This document shows, in pieces, positions 35,040-43,936 of a stretch of DNA of 64,000 bases. A model generated the notes under the pieces. It made no database searches. It had not been told where the DNA came from and saw only the letters and a program-made list of their open reading frames with translations. Source of the DNA: Bradyrhizobium sp. BRP22 (GTDB lineage: Bacteria; Pseudomonadota; Alphaproteobacteria; Rhizobiales; Xanthobacteraceae); the NCBI RefSeq assembly GCF_020194175.1, contig NZ_JADYVX010000008.1, positions 1 through 64,000 of the forward strand, written 5' to 3'. Both the position numbers and the translations under genes were made by a program. Each line of letters starts with the position of its first letter. Positions within the stretch are counted from its first letter, which is position 1.

Positions 35040-35819
35040 ATGATCGTCTCGGCAAGTACGAGGGAGGTTGAACGAAACGACGACAGGCGCGGGGCCTTCG
35101 CGCATGTCGAGAACTGGATCTTTGACCTCGACGACACACTGTATCCGCGCTCGCTCGGCCTGCACGAGCAGCTCAAGCGGCGCGTGGTGGCCTTCATCGC
35201 CGATCATGTAAAGGTTGACCCCGTCGCTGCCGAGGCCATACACCTCGCCTATTACGAGCGCTTCGGCTCGACGCTTCAGGGGATGGCCGAGCGGCACGGG
35301 GCGGCACCGCACGAATTCCTGGCGTTCGTGCACGATATCGACCTGTCGGCGCTGGTGCCAAACGAGCGCCTGATCTCGCGGCTCGCAGCGCTACCGGGAA
35401 AACGCATCGTCTTCACGAACGCATCACGTGACCACGCATTGGCGGCGCTCGCTGCGATGGGTCTGTCAGACGTTTTTGATGTCGTGGCCAGCATCGAAGA
35501 CAACGGTTTTGTCGGAAAGCCGCACCCGAGTGCCTTTGAAAAGCTGTTCATCAGCCACGAGATCGATCCGGCAGCGTCGGCGATGTTCGAAGATCGTCCA
35601 GGCAATCTCGTCATCCCCCACGAGCTCGGCATGAAGACCGTGCTCGTCGTCGATCCGATCCTTCATCGCGATCCCTTAAGCGTGGGCTACGTCTCGAATC
35701 ACATCGATGTCGTCGTGACAAATCTCGCGGCGTTTCTGGATGACCTGCAATTCAAGCACGAGTGCGGAAACAACAGCGCGCTGCGTGCGCGATGCATAGA
35801 AAATTGGTCCATTAAGTGA
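35040..35819 (+). CDS. HAD phosphatase, pyrimidine 5-nucleotidase (Sdt1/Phm8-like)
   Basis: 259 residues. HAD motif I WIFDLDDTLYPRS (Asp29 nucleophile, Asp31), motif II VFTNASRDHALAAL, motif III GFVGKPHPSAFEKLF and motif IV AMFEDRPGNLVIPH. The cap domain and LYPRS extension mark the pyrimidine 5-nucleotidase subgroup. Yeast Sdt1 in this group dephosphorylates UMP, CMP, NMN and nicotinate mononucleotide. The obvious role here is removing the phosphate from the decarboxylated ribotide. It follows the phosphoribosyltransferase by 47 bases. Start uncertain: the first 20 residues are not conserved-looking and no strong ribosome binding site is seen. Confidence 0.87.
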   Translation: MIVSASTREVERNDDRRGAFAHVENWIFDLDDTLYPRSLGLHEQLKRRVVAFIADHVKVDPVAAEAIHLAYYERFGSTLQGMAERHGAAPHEFLAFVHDIDLSALVPNERLISRLAALPGKRIVFTNASRDHALAALAAMGLSDVFDVVASIEDNGFVGKPHPSAFEKLFISHEIDPAASAMFEDRPGNLVIPHELGMKTVLVVDPILHRDPLSVGYVSNHIDVVVTNLAAFLDDLQFKHECGNNSALRARCIENWSIK

Positions 35820-35929
35820 GCAGAGAATGTCTGATCTTTGTTCTCGCTCTCGAACAAAAGTCATGTAGCTTGTTTTGTAGTCGATCGCGCGTCGTTGCCG
35901 CGAAAGACAATACTTGAAGGGATGTGTCG

Positions 35930-37063
35930 ATGAAGAGGTCGGTGTTTGCGTTGTTGCTTTCCGCGGTTGGTGCGATGGCATTTTCCAGCGCGGCGATGTC
36001 GGAAACGCTGGTCAATATCGGCATCGTGCAAGCGACATCGGGTGGCTCGGCCGCGCTGTACGGCGTGATGCAGAAGAACGGTGCGGAACTTGCGATCGAG
36101 GAGATCAATGCGTCAGGCAGGTTGGGTGACTACAAGCTCATCGGCATTCATCAGGACGACGCTGGAGACCGCGGTCAGTCGGTAAATATCTTTCAGCGCC
36201 TGATCAATCAGGAGAAGGTCGCGGTGATCCTCGGACCGACTCTTGCGACCTCCGCGTTCGCTGCCGATCCGCTGGCGCAAAAGGCCGGCGTGCCCGTCAT
36301 CGCTAGCTCCAACACGGCACCGGGCATCACCGACATGGGGGACTACATCTTCCGCACCAGCCCGCCGGAATCGATGGTGTTCCCCGGCGTGCTGGCTTAC
36401 GTGAAGAGGAAGTACGCGCCGAAGACGGCCGCGCAGATCTACGGCATCGATGACACGCTGATGAAGTCCGCCTACGCAGTCCACAAGAAGGCGCTGGAGT
36501 CCGAGGGCATCAAGATCGTCGCGACCGAGACCTTCCAGAAGGGCGATGTCGACTATTCGGCGCAACTCACCAAGATTAAGGCCGCCAACCCCGACATTCT
36601 GGTCATCGGCGGCCTCGCCGAGGAAACCGCAAACATCGTCCGCCAGGCCCGGCAACTCGGCATTCCGCCGTCGACAGGCATTCTTGGCGCCAACGCTGCG
36701 ATTTCCAACAAGCTCGCCGAGCTCGCCGGTGATGCGGCGGACGGCTTCACCGTCGGTTCCGGCTGGTTCATTCAGTACGACAGCCCGAAGAACAAGGCCT
36801 TCGTCGCGGCCTATCGCAAGAAGTACAATTCCGATCCCGACAACTTCGCGGCCCAGGCCTATACATCGGTCTATATCGTTGCCGATGCGCTCAAGCGTGC
36901 CGGCGGCGTGTCGGACCTCAAGAAGCTGCGCGATGCCATCGCCGCGACAAAGGACCTCGAAGCCAACAACGGTAGCTTCTCGTTCGATGACCATCGGGAG
37001 CCGGCGGTGGCGCCGAAGGTCCTGGTGATGAAGGGCGGCAAGTTCATCCTGGCCGCCGACTGA
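35930..37063 (+). CDS. livK: Liv-type ABC transporter substrate-binding protein
   Basis: 377 residues, AAGGG nine bases before the ATG. Signal peptide MKRSVFALLLSAVGAMAFSS with cleavage near AMS-ETL. Mature part starts LVNIGIVQATSGGSAALYG and has ILGPTLATSAFAADP and the second lobe DFQ-like GDVDYSAQLTKIKAANPDIL. It belongs to the peripheral binding proteins for branched-chain amino acids, amides and aromatic acids. Gene order K-H-M-G-F directly after the catabolic genes shows it imports the substrate of that pathway. Ligand unknown. Confidence 0.9.
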   Translation: MKRSVFALLLSAVGAMAFSSAAMSETLVNIGIVQATSGGSAALYGVMQKNGAELAIEEINASGRLGDYKLIGIHQDDAGDRGQSVNIFQRLINQEKVAVILGPTLATSAFAADPLAQKAGVPVIASSNTAPGITDMGDYIFRTSPPESMVFPGVLAYVKRKYAPKTAAQIYGIDDTLMKSAYAVHKKALESEGIKIVATETFQKGDVDYSAQLTKIKAANPDILVIGGLAEETANIVRQARQLGIPPSTGILGANAAISNKLAELAGDAADGFTVGSGWFIQYDSPKNKAFVAAYRKKYNSDPDNFAAQAYTSVYIVADALKRAGGVSDLKKLRDAIAATKDLEANNGSFSFDDHREPAVAPKVLVMKGGKFILAAD

Positions 37064-37079
37064 TCCGCCGCGATCTGCG

Positions 37080-37964
37080 ATGTCGACCTTCTTCCAGCAG
37101 CTCGTCAACGGCATCTCGCTCGGATCCACCTATGCCGTGTTCGCGATGGGATGCACGCTGATTTTCGGCGTGCTGAACATCGTTAACATGGCGCAGGGCG
37201 CGTTCTTCATGGCCGGAGCGTATTTCGGCCTCGAGGCTGCACGGCTGGGCCTGCCGACGCCGCTGGCGCTGGTGGTTGCGCTGCTTGGTGGCGGTTTGCT
37301 CGGGATGCTGAGCGAGCTCGTGATCTTCCGCACGTTGCGGGCGCGCGGCGGACATCGATGGATGGGGTTGGTCGCCAGTCTCGCTCTCGCGCGCATGATG
37401 GTCGGATTGGCGCAGGAGATTTTCGGCACCCAGGTTCAGCGTTATCCAGCGAACGGTCTTCTACAGATCTCCTGGGAAATCGCCGATGTCAGGATTCAGT
37501 TGCTGCAGGTCGTGATCCTGGTCGTTTCGCTGCTGCTGATGGCGTTGCTAGCGTTCGTATTGCAGCGGAGCTCAACTGGGCGGGCGATCCGCACCGTGGC
37601 GTTCAGTGAGGATGTCGCACGGATCGTCGGCGTTCCGGTCGGCCGAACAATTCTGGCGACCTTCTTTCTTGCCGGAGCGCTCGCCGGTGCGGCGGGCATG
37701 CTGCTCGGCAATCTGTTCAACGTGGTTTCACCGTTCATGGGCGAGCAGATGCTGGTGAAGGGCCTCACCGTCATCATTATCGGCGGTCTCGGCAATGTAC
37801 CGGGCGCAGTCGCCGGCGGCTTCATGCTCGGACTGATCGAGGTGTTCAGCGTTGCCTATGTGTCGTCCTCTTTCCGGGATGCGATCGGATTCGGGTTGAT
37901 CTTCTTCATCTTGCTGGTCAAGCCAAACGGACTGTTCTCCGGATTCGAAGAGCGTCGCGCATGA
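37080..37964 (+). CDS. livH: Liv-type ABC permease 1
   Basis: 294 residues with about eight membrane helices. Begins FFQQLVNGISLGSTYAVFAM and has the EAA-like loop VAFSEDVARIVGVPVGRTI, both standard for LivH. Starts 16 bases after the binding protein and overlaps the next gene by 4 bases (ATGA). Forms the channel with LivM. Confidence 0.92.
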   Translation: MSTFFQQLVNGISLGSTYAVFAMGCTLIFGVLNIVNMAQGAFFMAGAYFGLEAARLGLPTPLALVVALLGGGLLGMLSELVIFRTLRARGGHRWMGLVASLALARMMVGLAQEIFGTQVQRYPANGLLQISWEIADVRIQLLQVVILVVSLLLMALLAFVLQRSSTGRAIRTVAFSEDVARIVGVPVGRTILATFFLAGALAGAAGMLLGNLFNVVSPFMGEQMLVKGLTVIIIGGLGNVPGAVAGGFMLGLIEVFSVAYVSSSFRDAIGFGLIFFILLVKPNGLFSGFEERRA

Positions 37965-38857
37965 ATGCCTGGATCACCCAGTTTTTCGCGAGCTATTCGA
38001 ATATCATCGATCTTTGCCTGCTCAATTCGCTGATCGCTTATGGCCTGTTTCTGGCGCTGAGTGCCAACATGTTCTCGCTGGCGACTGGCGGCTTCATGGC
38101 ATTGGGAGCCTATTGCAGTGTCTATTGCACGATGGTGCTCGGCCTCTCGTTCGCACCGGCGGTGTTCGCCGGCGCACTGCTTGCTGCCCTCGCAGCCGCA
38201 GCGATCGGAGTGCCAGTACTTCGTCTGCGCGGCGACTACTTCATGCTGGCGACATTCGCGTTCACCGAAGTGACACGCGTCGTCGCATTGAATTGGGAAA
38301 GCGTCACGGGAGGCGCCATCGGCATCTTCAGCATTCCGCGCTACACCGAGACGTGGCACCTCGTGCTTGCAGTCGCTGTCGTCGTTTACATCGCTCACAC
38401 CCTGCGACGTTCCTATTTCGGCCGGGCGATCGCCGCCATCAAGCAGGACGACGTGGTCGCCCAGTCAATGGGCGTCAACGTGTTCGCGCATCGCCTTGCC
38501 CTGTTCATTGCCAGCGGCTTCATCTGCGGTGCGGGAGGCGCGCTGGCCGCGCACCTCAATTATTTTATTGGGCCGGGCGATTTCGGTTTGGCGCGCAGCG
38601 TTGATGCGTTGACCTATCCGATCCTCGGTGGAGTCAATGCGCTCGCCGGTCCGCTGGTCGGCGCCATCTTCACGACTCTGCTGCCGGAGGTGCTGCGGTT
38701 CTCGAATCAATTGCGCGAGATCCTGATGGGTGCGCTGGTCGTAGCAATCGTGCTCTATCTGCCGGGCGGTGCGATGTCGATCCTGAAGCTGCGCTGGCCC
38801 GGAGCGACGGCGCGGGAGACAAAGCTCGCGGCAGCGACCGAGCAGGCGCAGTCATGA
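37961..38857 (+). CDS. livM: Liv-type ABC permease 2
   Basis: 298 residues, polytopic. LSANMFSLATGGFMALGAYC and the loop IKQDDVVAQSMGVNVFAHRL followed by FIASGFICGAGGALAAHLNY are characteristic of LivM. It is shorter than E. coli LivM at the N-terminus, as usual for this group. Coupled by 4-base overlaps to livH and livG. Confidence 0.92.
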   Translation: MNAWITQFFASYSNIIDLCLLNSLIAYGLFLALSANMFSLATGGFMALGAYCSVYCTMVLGLSFAPAVFAGALLAALAAAAIGVPVLRLRGDYFMLATFAFTEVTRVVALNWESVTGGAIGIFSIPRYTETWHLVLAVAVVVYIAHTLRRSYFGRAIAAIKQDDVVAQSMGVNVFAHRLALFIASGFICGAGGALAAHLNYFIGPGDFGLARSVDALTYPILGGVNALAGPLVGAIFTTLLPEVLRFSNQLREILMGALVVAIVLYLPGGAMSILKLRWPGATARETKLAAATEQAQS

Positions 38858-39627
38858 TCGGCGCCAAACTCGAAGTCTGGCAAATCGCGAAGCGCTTCCA
38901 GGGGATCGTGGCGGTCGACAGCATCTCTTTTGTCGCCGGAGCAGGGCGGGTCACCGGCCTGATCGGACCGAACGGCTCCGGCAAGACCACCACGATGAAC
39001 ATGATCACCGGGCTGTATCCGGCCGATGCAGGCCGGATTGTGCTCGATGGTGTTCCGCTGAACGGCCGGCCGCCGCATCAGGTGGCCGCGCGCGGCGTGG
39101 CGCGCACGTTTCAGAACATCCGGCTCCTTGCCGGGCAGTCGGTGCTCGCCAATGTGATGCTCGGAACGCATCTCGGTCATCGCCAGGGCATTCTGGCGGT
39201 GCTGGCGCGCCTTCCGGGCGTCGCGCGCGAGGAGAGAGAGGCGGAGGGCCGCTGCCTCTCGCTGCTCGATGAGGTCGGCATTGGCCATCTTGCCAGGGTG
39301 CCCGCCGGGGCTCTTTCCTATGGCGACCGGCGCCGCGTCGAGATCTCTCGCGCGCTGGCAGCACGGCCGCGGCTGCTGTTGCTCGACGAGCCGGCGGCCG
39401 GCATGAATCATTCCGAGAAGGAACAACTCGGTGATCTGATCCTGCAGATCAGCGCATCCGGCGTCACGGTTCTGCTGATCGAACACGACATCGACCTCGT
39501 TTCCAGGGTGAGCGATCACATCGTCTGCCTGAACTTCGGCCGTGAGATCGCCGAGGGGACCCCCGCGGAGGTCCGCAGCAGTCCGGCTGTCATCGAAGCT
39601 TATCTGGGGCGCGACGAGGATGCTTGA
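38854..39627 (+). CDS. livG: Liv-type ABC ATPase 1
   Basis: 257 residues. Walker A GPNGSGKTT, Q-loop in ARTFQNIRLL, signature LSYGDRRRVEISRAL, Walker B LLLLDEPAAGMNHSEK and switch His in IEHDIDLV. The signature SYGDR replaces the usual SYGQQ but is common in this family. Overlaps livF by 8 bases. Confidence 0.93.
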   Translation: MIGAKLEVWQIAKRFQGIVAVDSISFVAGAGRVTGLIGPNGSGKTTTMNMITGLYPADAGRIVLDGVPLNGRPPHQVAARGVARTFQNIRLLAGQSVLANVMLGTHLGHRQGILAVLARLPGVAREEREAEGRCLSLLDEVGIGHLARVPAGALSYGDRRRVEISRALAARPRLLLLDEPAAGMNHSEKEQLGDLILQISASGVTVLLIEHDIDLVSRVSDHIVCLNFGREIAEGTPAEVRSSPAVIEAYLGRDEDA

Positions 39628-40324
39628 GCTTCGCAAGCTCTGTGTCGGCTACGGCCCGATCGACGTCCTGAAAGGCATTTCGCTGTCCGTCCCCACCGGA
39701 TCCTGCGTCTGCCTGATCGGTGCCAACGGCGCGGGCAAGACCACCACCTTGTCGGCGATCTGTGGGCTGGTCGCAGCATCATCGGGCGACATCCTGTTCG
39801 AAGGCCAGCCGATCCACTGCGTCGCCGCCGACGTCATTGTCCGACGGGGCGTCAGTCTGGTGCCGGAAGGCCGCCGGGTGGTGTCGAACATGAGTGTCGA
39901 GGACAATCTGCTGGTTGGGGCCTATACGCGACGGGACGACAAGATCGGCGTCGATCTCGAAAGCGTGTATCGTCGCTTCGGCCGCCTGCGTGAACGGCGC
40001 AAGCAATTCGCCGGCCAGATGTCCGGCGGTGAGCAGCAGATGCTGGCGATCGGCCGTGCGCTGATGGCGCGCCCGAGATTGTTGCTGCTGGACGAGCCGT
40101 CAATGGGCCTCGCGCCGCAGATTGTTAACGACATCTTTCGTACCATTCGCGAGATCAACGCGGCCGGCACGACAGTGCTGCTGGTGGAGCAGAACGCACG
40201 CAAAGCGCTCTCGATCGCCAGCTACGGCTATGTACTCGAGTCCGGCAGGATCAATTCGGAAGGCAAGGCAGGTGACCTGCTGAAGTCACCGCAAATCGTC
40301 GCCGCTTATCTTGGCGGTGCGTAG
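39620..40324 (+). CDS. livF: Liv-type ABC ATPase 2
   Basis: 234 residues, start at 39620 inside the end of livG; the longer frame to 39542 is a shadow. Walker A GANGAGKTT, LVPEGRRVVSNMSVEDNL, signature MSGGEQQMLAIGRAL, Walker B LLLLDEPSMGLAP and QNARKAL. Last gene of the importer operon. The recombined IS66 scrap begins within about 250 bases. Confidence 0.93.
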   Translation: MLELRKLCVGYGPIDVLKGISLSVPTGSCVCLIGANGAGKTTTLSAICGLVAASSGDILFEGQPIHCVAADVIVRRGVSLVPEGRRVVSNMSVEDNLLVGAYTRRDDKIGVDLESVYRRFGRLRERRKQFAGQMSGGEQQMLAIGRALMARPRLLLLDEPSMGLAPQIVNDIFRTIREINAAGTTVLLVEQNARKALSIASYGYVLESGRINSEGKAGDLLKSPQIVAAYLGGA

Positions 40325-40559
40325 ATATGGCTCGCGAATGTCCGGCAGATCCGCCCACGCGCTGACAACAATTCAAGTACGCGATGCCAGATGTCACCCG
40401 ACGATCCTGTGCGACGACAGCTGAACCTGGGGCCCCACTGTATCTTCGATCGGAGCTGCCGCAATACGAAGCAATCGGCGGCCAGCTCAATCTTCACCTT
40501 CGCCGTATGCATCGGACGACGGCGCCGGTTAGGTGCCTTAGGCGGATGGTTGGTTGTCC

Positions 40560-40850
40560 TTAAGTAGCGTGACGGACGTTCGGAGGGCCGGCCGCCCTCA
40601 TCAAAACCGGCGAGGCTCCAGTTTCTTCTTCCTATGGCGACCGTCCGTAGCTCGCGTTCGGCGGCATTGTTCGACATGCAAGGGCGCTCGGCATCGAGGA
40701 AGCGGAGGAATGCATCCCAGCGGCGGAGGCAGTAATTGGTCGCCTTGATCGTGTCGTTGGGCGCGCTGCTCGCATAGCCAGCTCTGCAGCTCGGTGATCA
40801 AGGGGCGACTACGGTCCTGGCGCACGCGCCGACGCTCTTGCTACGCCAGA
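40560..40850 (-). pseudogene. IS66-family transposase (TnpC) C-terminal scrap
   Basis: On minus, frames around 40610-40825 give RQDRSRPLITELQSWL, then after a frameshift KATNYCLRRWDAFLRFLDAE and MSNNAAERELRTVAIGRRNW and SLAGFDEGG. SNNAAER with GRxNWxFAG is the hallmark C-terminal part of IS66 transposases. No TnpA, TnpB or N-terminal TnpC is present, and the frame is broken. It lies at the join between the Liv operon and the truncated sugar transporter, so this IS probably caused the rearrangement. Confidence 0.8.
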
Positions 40851-40872
40851 CCGTTGATCTCACGTTTGAGGG

Positions 40873-41195
40873 CGAACAGCAATCAGCAGAAGGTTCTGTT
40901 CGGAAAGGGACTCGGCCGGGACCGCAGAATCTACATATTCGATGAGCCGACCATCGGCGTCGATATGGGCACGCGCCACCAGCTCTAGCTCCTGATCCGC
41001 GATCTCGCCGAAGCCGGCAAGGCGGTAGTCGTCATCTCCTCTGATCTGCCGGAGGTGATGCATCTGGCGCACCGGCTTCTCGTGTTTTCGAACGGAAAGA
41101 TTTCGGCCGAGCTCGAGGGAGGAGACCTCGTCGAGGAGGTCGTGCTTCCTCATTTTTTCACGAATTTCAAGGGCCAAGCTAATGAACGCGCCTGA
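40873..41195 (+). pseudogene. C-terminal tail of a sugar ABC transporter ATPase (RbsA/MglA type)
   Basis: Encodes NQQKVLFGKGLGRDRRIYIF, DEPTIGVDMGTRHQL, then a TAG at 40986, then LLIRDLAEAGKAVVVISSDL, PEVMHLAHRLLVFSNGKISA and ELEGG to the end. It is the second ATPase domain of a double-domain sugar ATPase; everything before the signature motif is gone. The stop replaces the usual Tyr or Glu codon region. The end overlaps the start of the permease gene, as in an intact operon. Confidence 0.85.
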
Positions 41196-42210
41196 CGCAG
41201 TGAATAGCGCAGCGACCGGTCTGTCCGCGATCGGGGCCTTAAGAACTCTGTTTCTCAGAGTCGGCGTGCTGCCGTTCTTTTTGGCCGTCGCCTTGATTGT
41301 GTTTTCGCTTGTTTCGGGTCATTTCCTGACCGTCAACAATATGACCAATGTGGCGCGGCAATCGGTCTATCTGATCTTGGTATCACTCGGACAAATGGTG
41401 GTGCTGATCACCGGTGGGTTCGATCTCGCGGTTGGTACGGCCATCGCACTCACCTCCGTCGTTAGTGCGCTCGCCATGGTGGCGATGGCTGGAATGATGC
41501 CGGATCACATCTGGCTGGTGATCGTCCTTGGTAGTCTCGCAGGAATGGGCGCCGCGCAGGCGATCGGCTGTATCAATGGCCTCGGCATCGCGCAGTTCAA
41601 TGTCTCGCCGTTCATCATGACGCTTGGCGTACAGTCCGTCGGCGCCGGGCTGGCGCTCTATCTGACCGGCGGCGTGCCGGTGTCGCGCCTGCCTGTCGCA
41701 TTCGGCAACACGTTCGGCTTCGGCCGCATCGTAGGTGTGCCGGTTCCGGTCGTCGTCGCGTTGACGGCTATTCTTGTGACCTGGGTCATGATGAACCGCA
41801 CCCGGCTTGGTGCGCACATCTACGCGGTCGGCGGCAACATCAAGGCTGCCCATCTGTCGGGCGTCGACACTAAGAAGGTGTTGTTCCTAGCTTACGTATT
41901 CAGCGCAATGCTCGCGTCGATTACCGGTCTACTGCTGACAGCCCGCGTCGAGTCCGGAGAGAACAACTTGGGTGGGTCGATGGCGCTGGAGTCGATTGCC
42001 GCTTGCGTCATCGCCGGCGTATCGCTCCGCGGGGGCATCGGCCGCGTCGACAGCGTCGTGCTCGGCGCGTTCTTCATCTCCCTCGTCCAGAACGGCATGA
42101 ACATCGCCCAGATCGGCTCGTACCTGCAGATGGTGCTGCTCGGTGGGTTGCTCATCCTGGCGGTGATCATCGACCAGTTCCGCTATCGCATGCTGGTCGG
42201 CTCCGCATGA
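41182..42210 (+). CDS. sugar ABC transporter permease (RbsC-like)
   Basis: 342 residues, about nine to ten membrane helices. Hallmarks: VSLGQMVVLITGGFDLAVGT, FIMTLGVQSVGAGLALYLTG, AHIYAVGGNIKAAHLSGVDT and VIAGVSLRGGIGRVDSVVLG. It looks intact, but its ATPase partner is truncated and no binding protein is present, so the transporter is probably dead unless complemented elsewhere. Confidence 0.9.
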   Translation: MNAPDAVNSAATGLSAIGALRTLFLRVGVLPFFLAVALIVFSLVSGHFLTVNNMTNVARQSVYLILVSLGQMVVLITGGFDLAVGTAIALTSVVSALAMVAMAGMMPDHIWLVIVLGSLAGMGAAQAIGCINGLGIAQFNVSPFIMTLGVQSVGAGLALYLTGGVPVSRLPVAFGNTFGFGRIVGVPVPVVVALTAILVTWVMMNRTRLGAHIYAVGGNIKAAHLSGVDTKKVLFLAYVFSAMLASITGLLLTARVESGENNLGGSMALESIAACVIAGVSLRGGIGRVDSVVLGAFFISLVQNGMNIAQIGSYLQMVLLGGLLILAVIIDQFRYRMLVGSA

Positions 42211-42346
42211 GCGCGGCTCACTCTGGTATCCGAACGCACTCGTGGGTCGCGCTCGGCCATCCCAAACCGCACGATATGCTCATTGTGTTGGCGTCTGGTT
42301 CAGCGATCCCTCGGTAAAATCCATCCACCAACACGTAGGAGAAGAT

Positions 42347-42562
42347 ATGCCTTTCATTCGTATCGACTGGTTTCCGGGGCGGACTATCGAACAGAAGCGC
42401 GAGCTTGCGGAGGTCTTGACCCGTGAATTCGCGCGCATCGCGAAGTGCAGGCCCGAGACAATCAACTTCATCTTCACGGAAGTCTCGCGCGAAGATTGGG
42501 GTCGCAACGGCAATCTTTTCTGCGACGCCTATGAATACGAGAATGATCCGAATGCGGGCTGA
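42347..42562 (+). CDS. 4-oxalocrotonate tautomerase-like small enzyme
   Basis: 71 residues; AGGAG precedes the ATG at 42347. After removal of Met the N-terminal Pro1 (PFIRIDWFPGRT) is the catalytic base of the family, followed by KRELAEVLTREFARIAKCRP and INFIFTEVSREDWGRNG. Such enzymes interconvert enol and keto acids in aromatic catabolism. It lies 136 bases after the permease gene and before an IS, so its original partners may be missing. Confidence 0.87.
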   Translation: MPFIRIDWFPGRTIEQKRELAEVLTREFARIAKCRPETINFIFTEVSREDWGRNGNLFCDAYEYENDPNAG

Positions 42563-42698
42563 CATGCGGTCGCAACGAAGAAGTGCCCTCATCCTTGTGC
42601 TTAGTACCTCGTCATCAGTGGGCTACGCTTCGATCGTTATCGGAACGCGACGGATATATCAGGCAACCAGGAGGGAGTGCCATTGACCCATTCAAAGG

Positions 42699-43786
42699 TG
42701 TGTCTATACCGAAAACCTAAGCTCGAGCGTAGTGGTGGTGAAGTCCGCCAAGGATGGCGTGTGATTTAATGCTTCCGGTCCGCTGAACCGGGCGAGCAAC
42801 CGGCGCGTCTTTGTCCAACGACCGGTGCGTTCGGATGTCGTTGTAATAGCGTGCGTGGGATCGCAAAATCCGTCGTAGATGCGTCTCACCAAAGACGATG
42901 ATGTGATCTAAGCACTCGCGGCGGATCGATCCGATCAACCGTTCGGCAACTCCATTCTGCCACGGCGAGGCCGGTGCAGTAGGCCTGTCGCGGATGCCCA
43001 TGGAGCGCATTCGGCGCGTGACGACGCTGCTATAGATCCGGTCGTGATCCCGGATGAGGTAGCGCGGAGCGTCATCCCAGGGAAATGCCTCCGTGATTTG
43101 ACGTGCAACCCATTCGGCCGTCGGATGTGCTGTGACGTTGATCCAAACGAGGGCTCTGCGATCGAGCCGGACGATGACGAGAGCATAGAGCAGCTCGAAA
43201 CGATCGTTGGAACGACGAACAAGTCCATGGCGGCAATGTCCGGCGCGTGGCTGCGCAAAGGTCCGCCATCCCTGGCTGGGCGGCCCGCGTCGCCTGACCA
43301 TGTACTTAGCGACGCTCGACTGCGCGACCTCAAACCCGAGCTTCAGCAGTTCGCCGTGGATGCGCGGCGCGCCCCAAAGCGGATTTTCGATGTTGATCCG
43401 CCGGATCAACACGCGCAGTTCGGTGTCGATCTGCGGTCGGCCTCCCGAAGACCGTGACTTCCAACGCCAGTAGCAGCGAAAACCAGTCCTGTGCCAACGC
43501 CCGAGGGTCTCGGGGCGGACGATCGTGAGGACGGACGAGATTGATGGAAACCAACGATACAGCTGGACAAAGAACCAGCGGTCATGGTTCGTGAGCCGGA
43601 CGCGACCCTGCAGTCTCCGCCGCAAGACCATCAACTGATGTCGCAGCGCCGCGTTCTCAGCTTCACGCTGCAACCTCGACTTGAACGGCGAGGTCACGAC
43701 GGCCAGCACGAAACCAAGAAGCCCGATCATCCCGCTTAGCCGAATCCGTCACATCATCAACTCGGACAAGGTTTTCGGTACACACA
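42699..43786 (-). mobile_element. insertion sequence of about 1.09 kb with terminal inverted repeats
   Basis: Left end TGTGTCTATACCGAAAACCT (42699-42718) and the complement of 43769-43786 (TGTGTGTACCGAAAACCT) match except for a two-base length difference and one change. The transposase frame fills the interior on minus. I see no clear target-site duplication (left flank ttcaaagg, right flank gcccccaa). The element stands between the tautomerase and the exopolysaccharide export gene. Confidence 0.8.
42717..43730 (-). pseudogene. DDE/integrase-core transposase with paired frameshifts
   Basis: The N-terminal region (QREAENAALRHQLMVLRRRL) and C-terminal catalytic region (PTAPASPWQNGVAERLIGSI, ARYYNDIRTHRSLDKDAP) are those of a widespread rhizobial rve-type transposase. 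Between about 43250 and 43190 the open frame reads QPRAGHCRHGLVRRSNDR. The neighbouring frame reads SHAPDIAAMDLFVVPTI, which is the proper sequence and contains the first catalytic Asp. Two small compensating indels therefore destroy the DDE triad while keeping the frame open. The IS family name (IS3/IS481 group) is uncertain. Confidence 0.75.
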
Positions 43787-43936
43787 GCCCCCAACTGAAG
43801 CGGATTCGATGCCCGTCCAGGATCGGCGCCTGGCGGGTCCCACTTCGCCGTGTTGCATATAGGCAACAAGCACCAGTTGCGTTCAGGTTAATGCGATGAT
43901 TCGGTGGCCTGGATCGCGCATTAATGTACCTTACCT

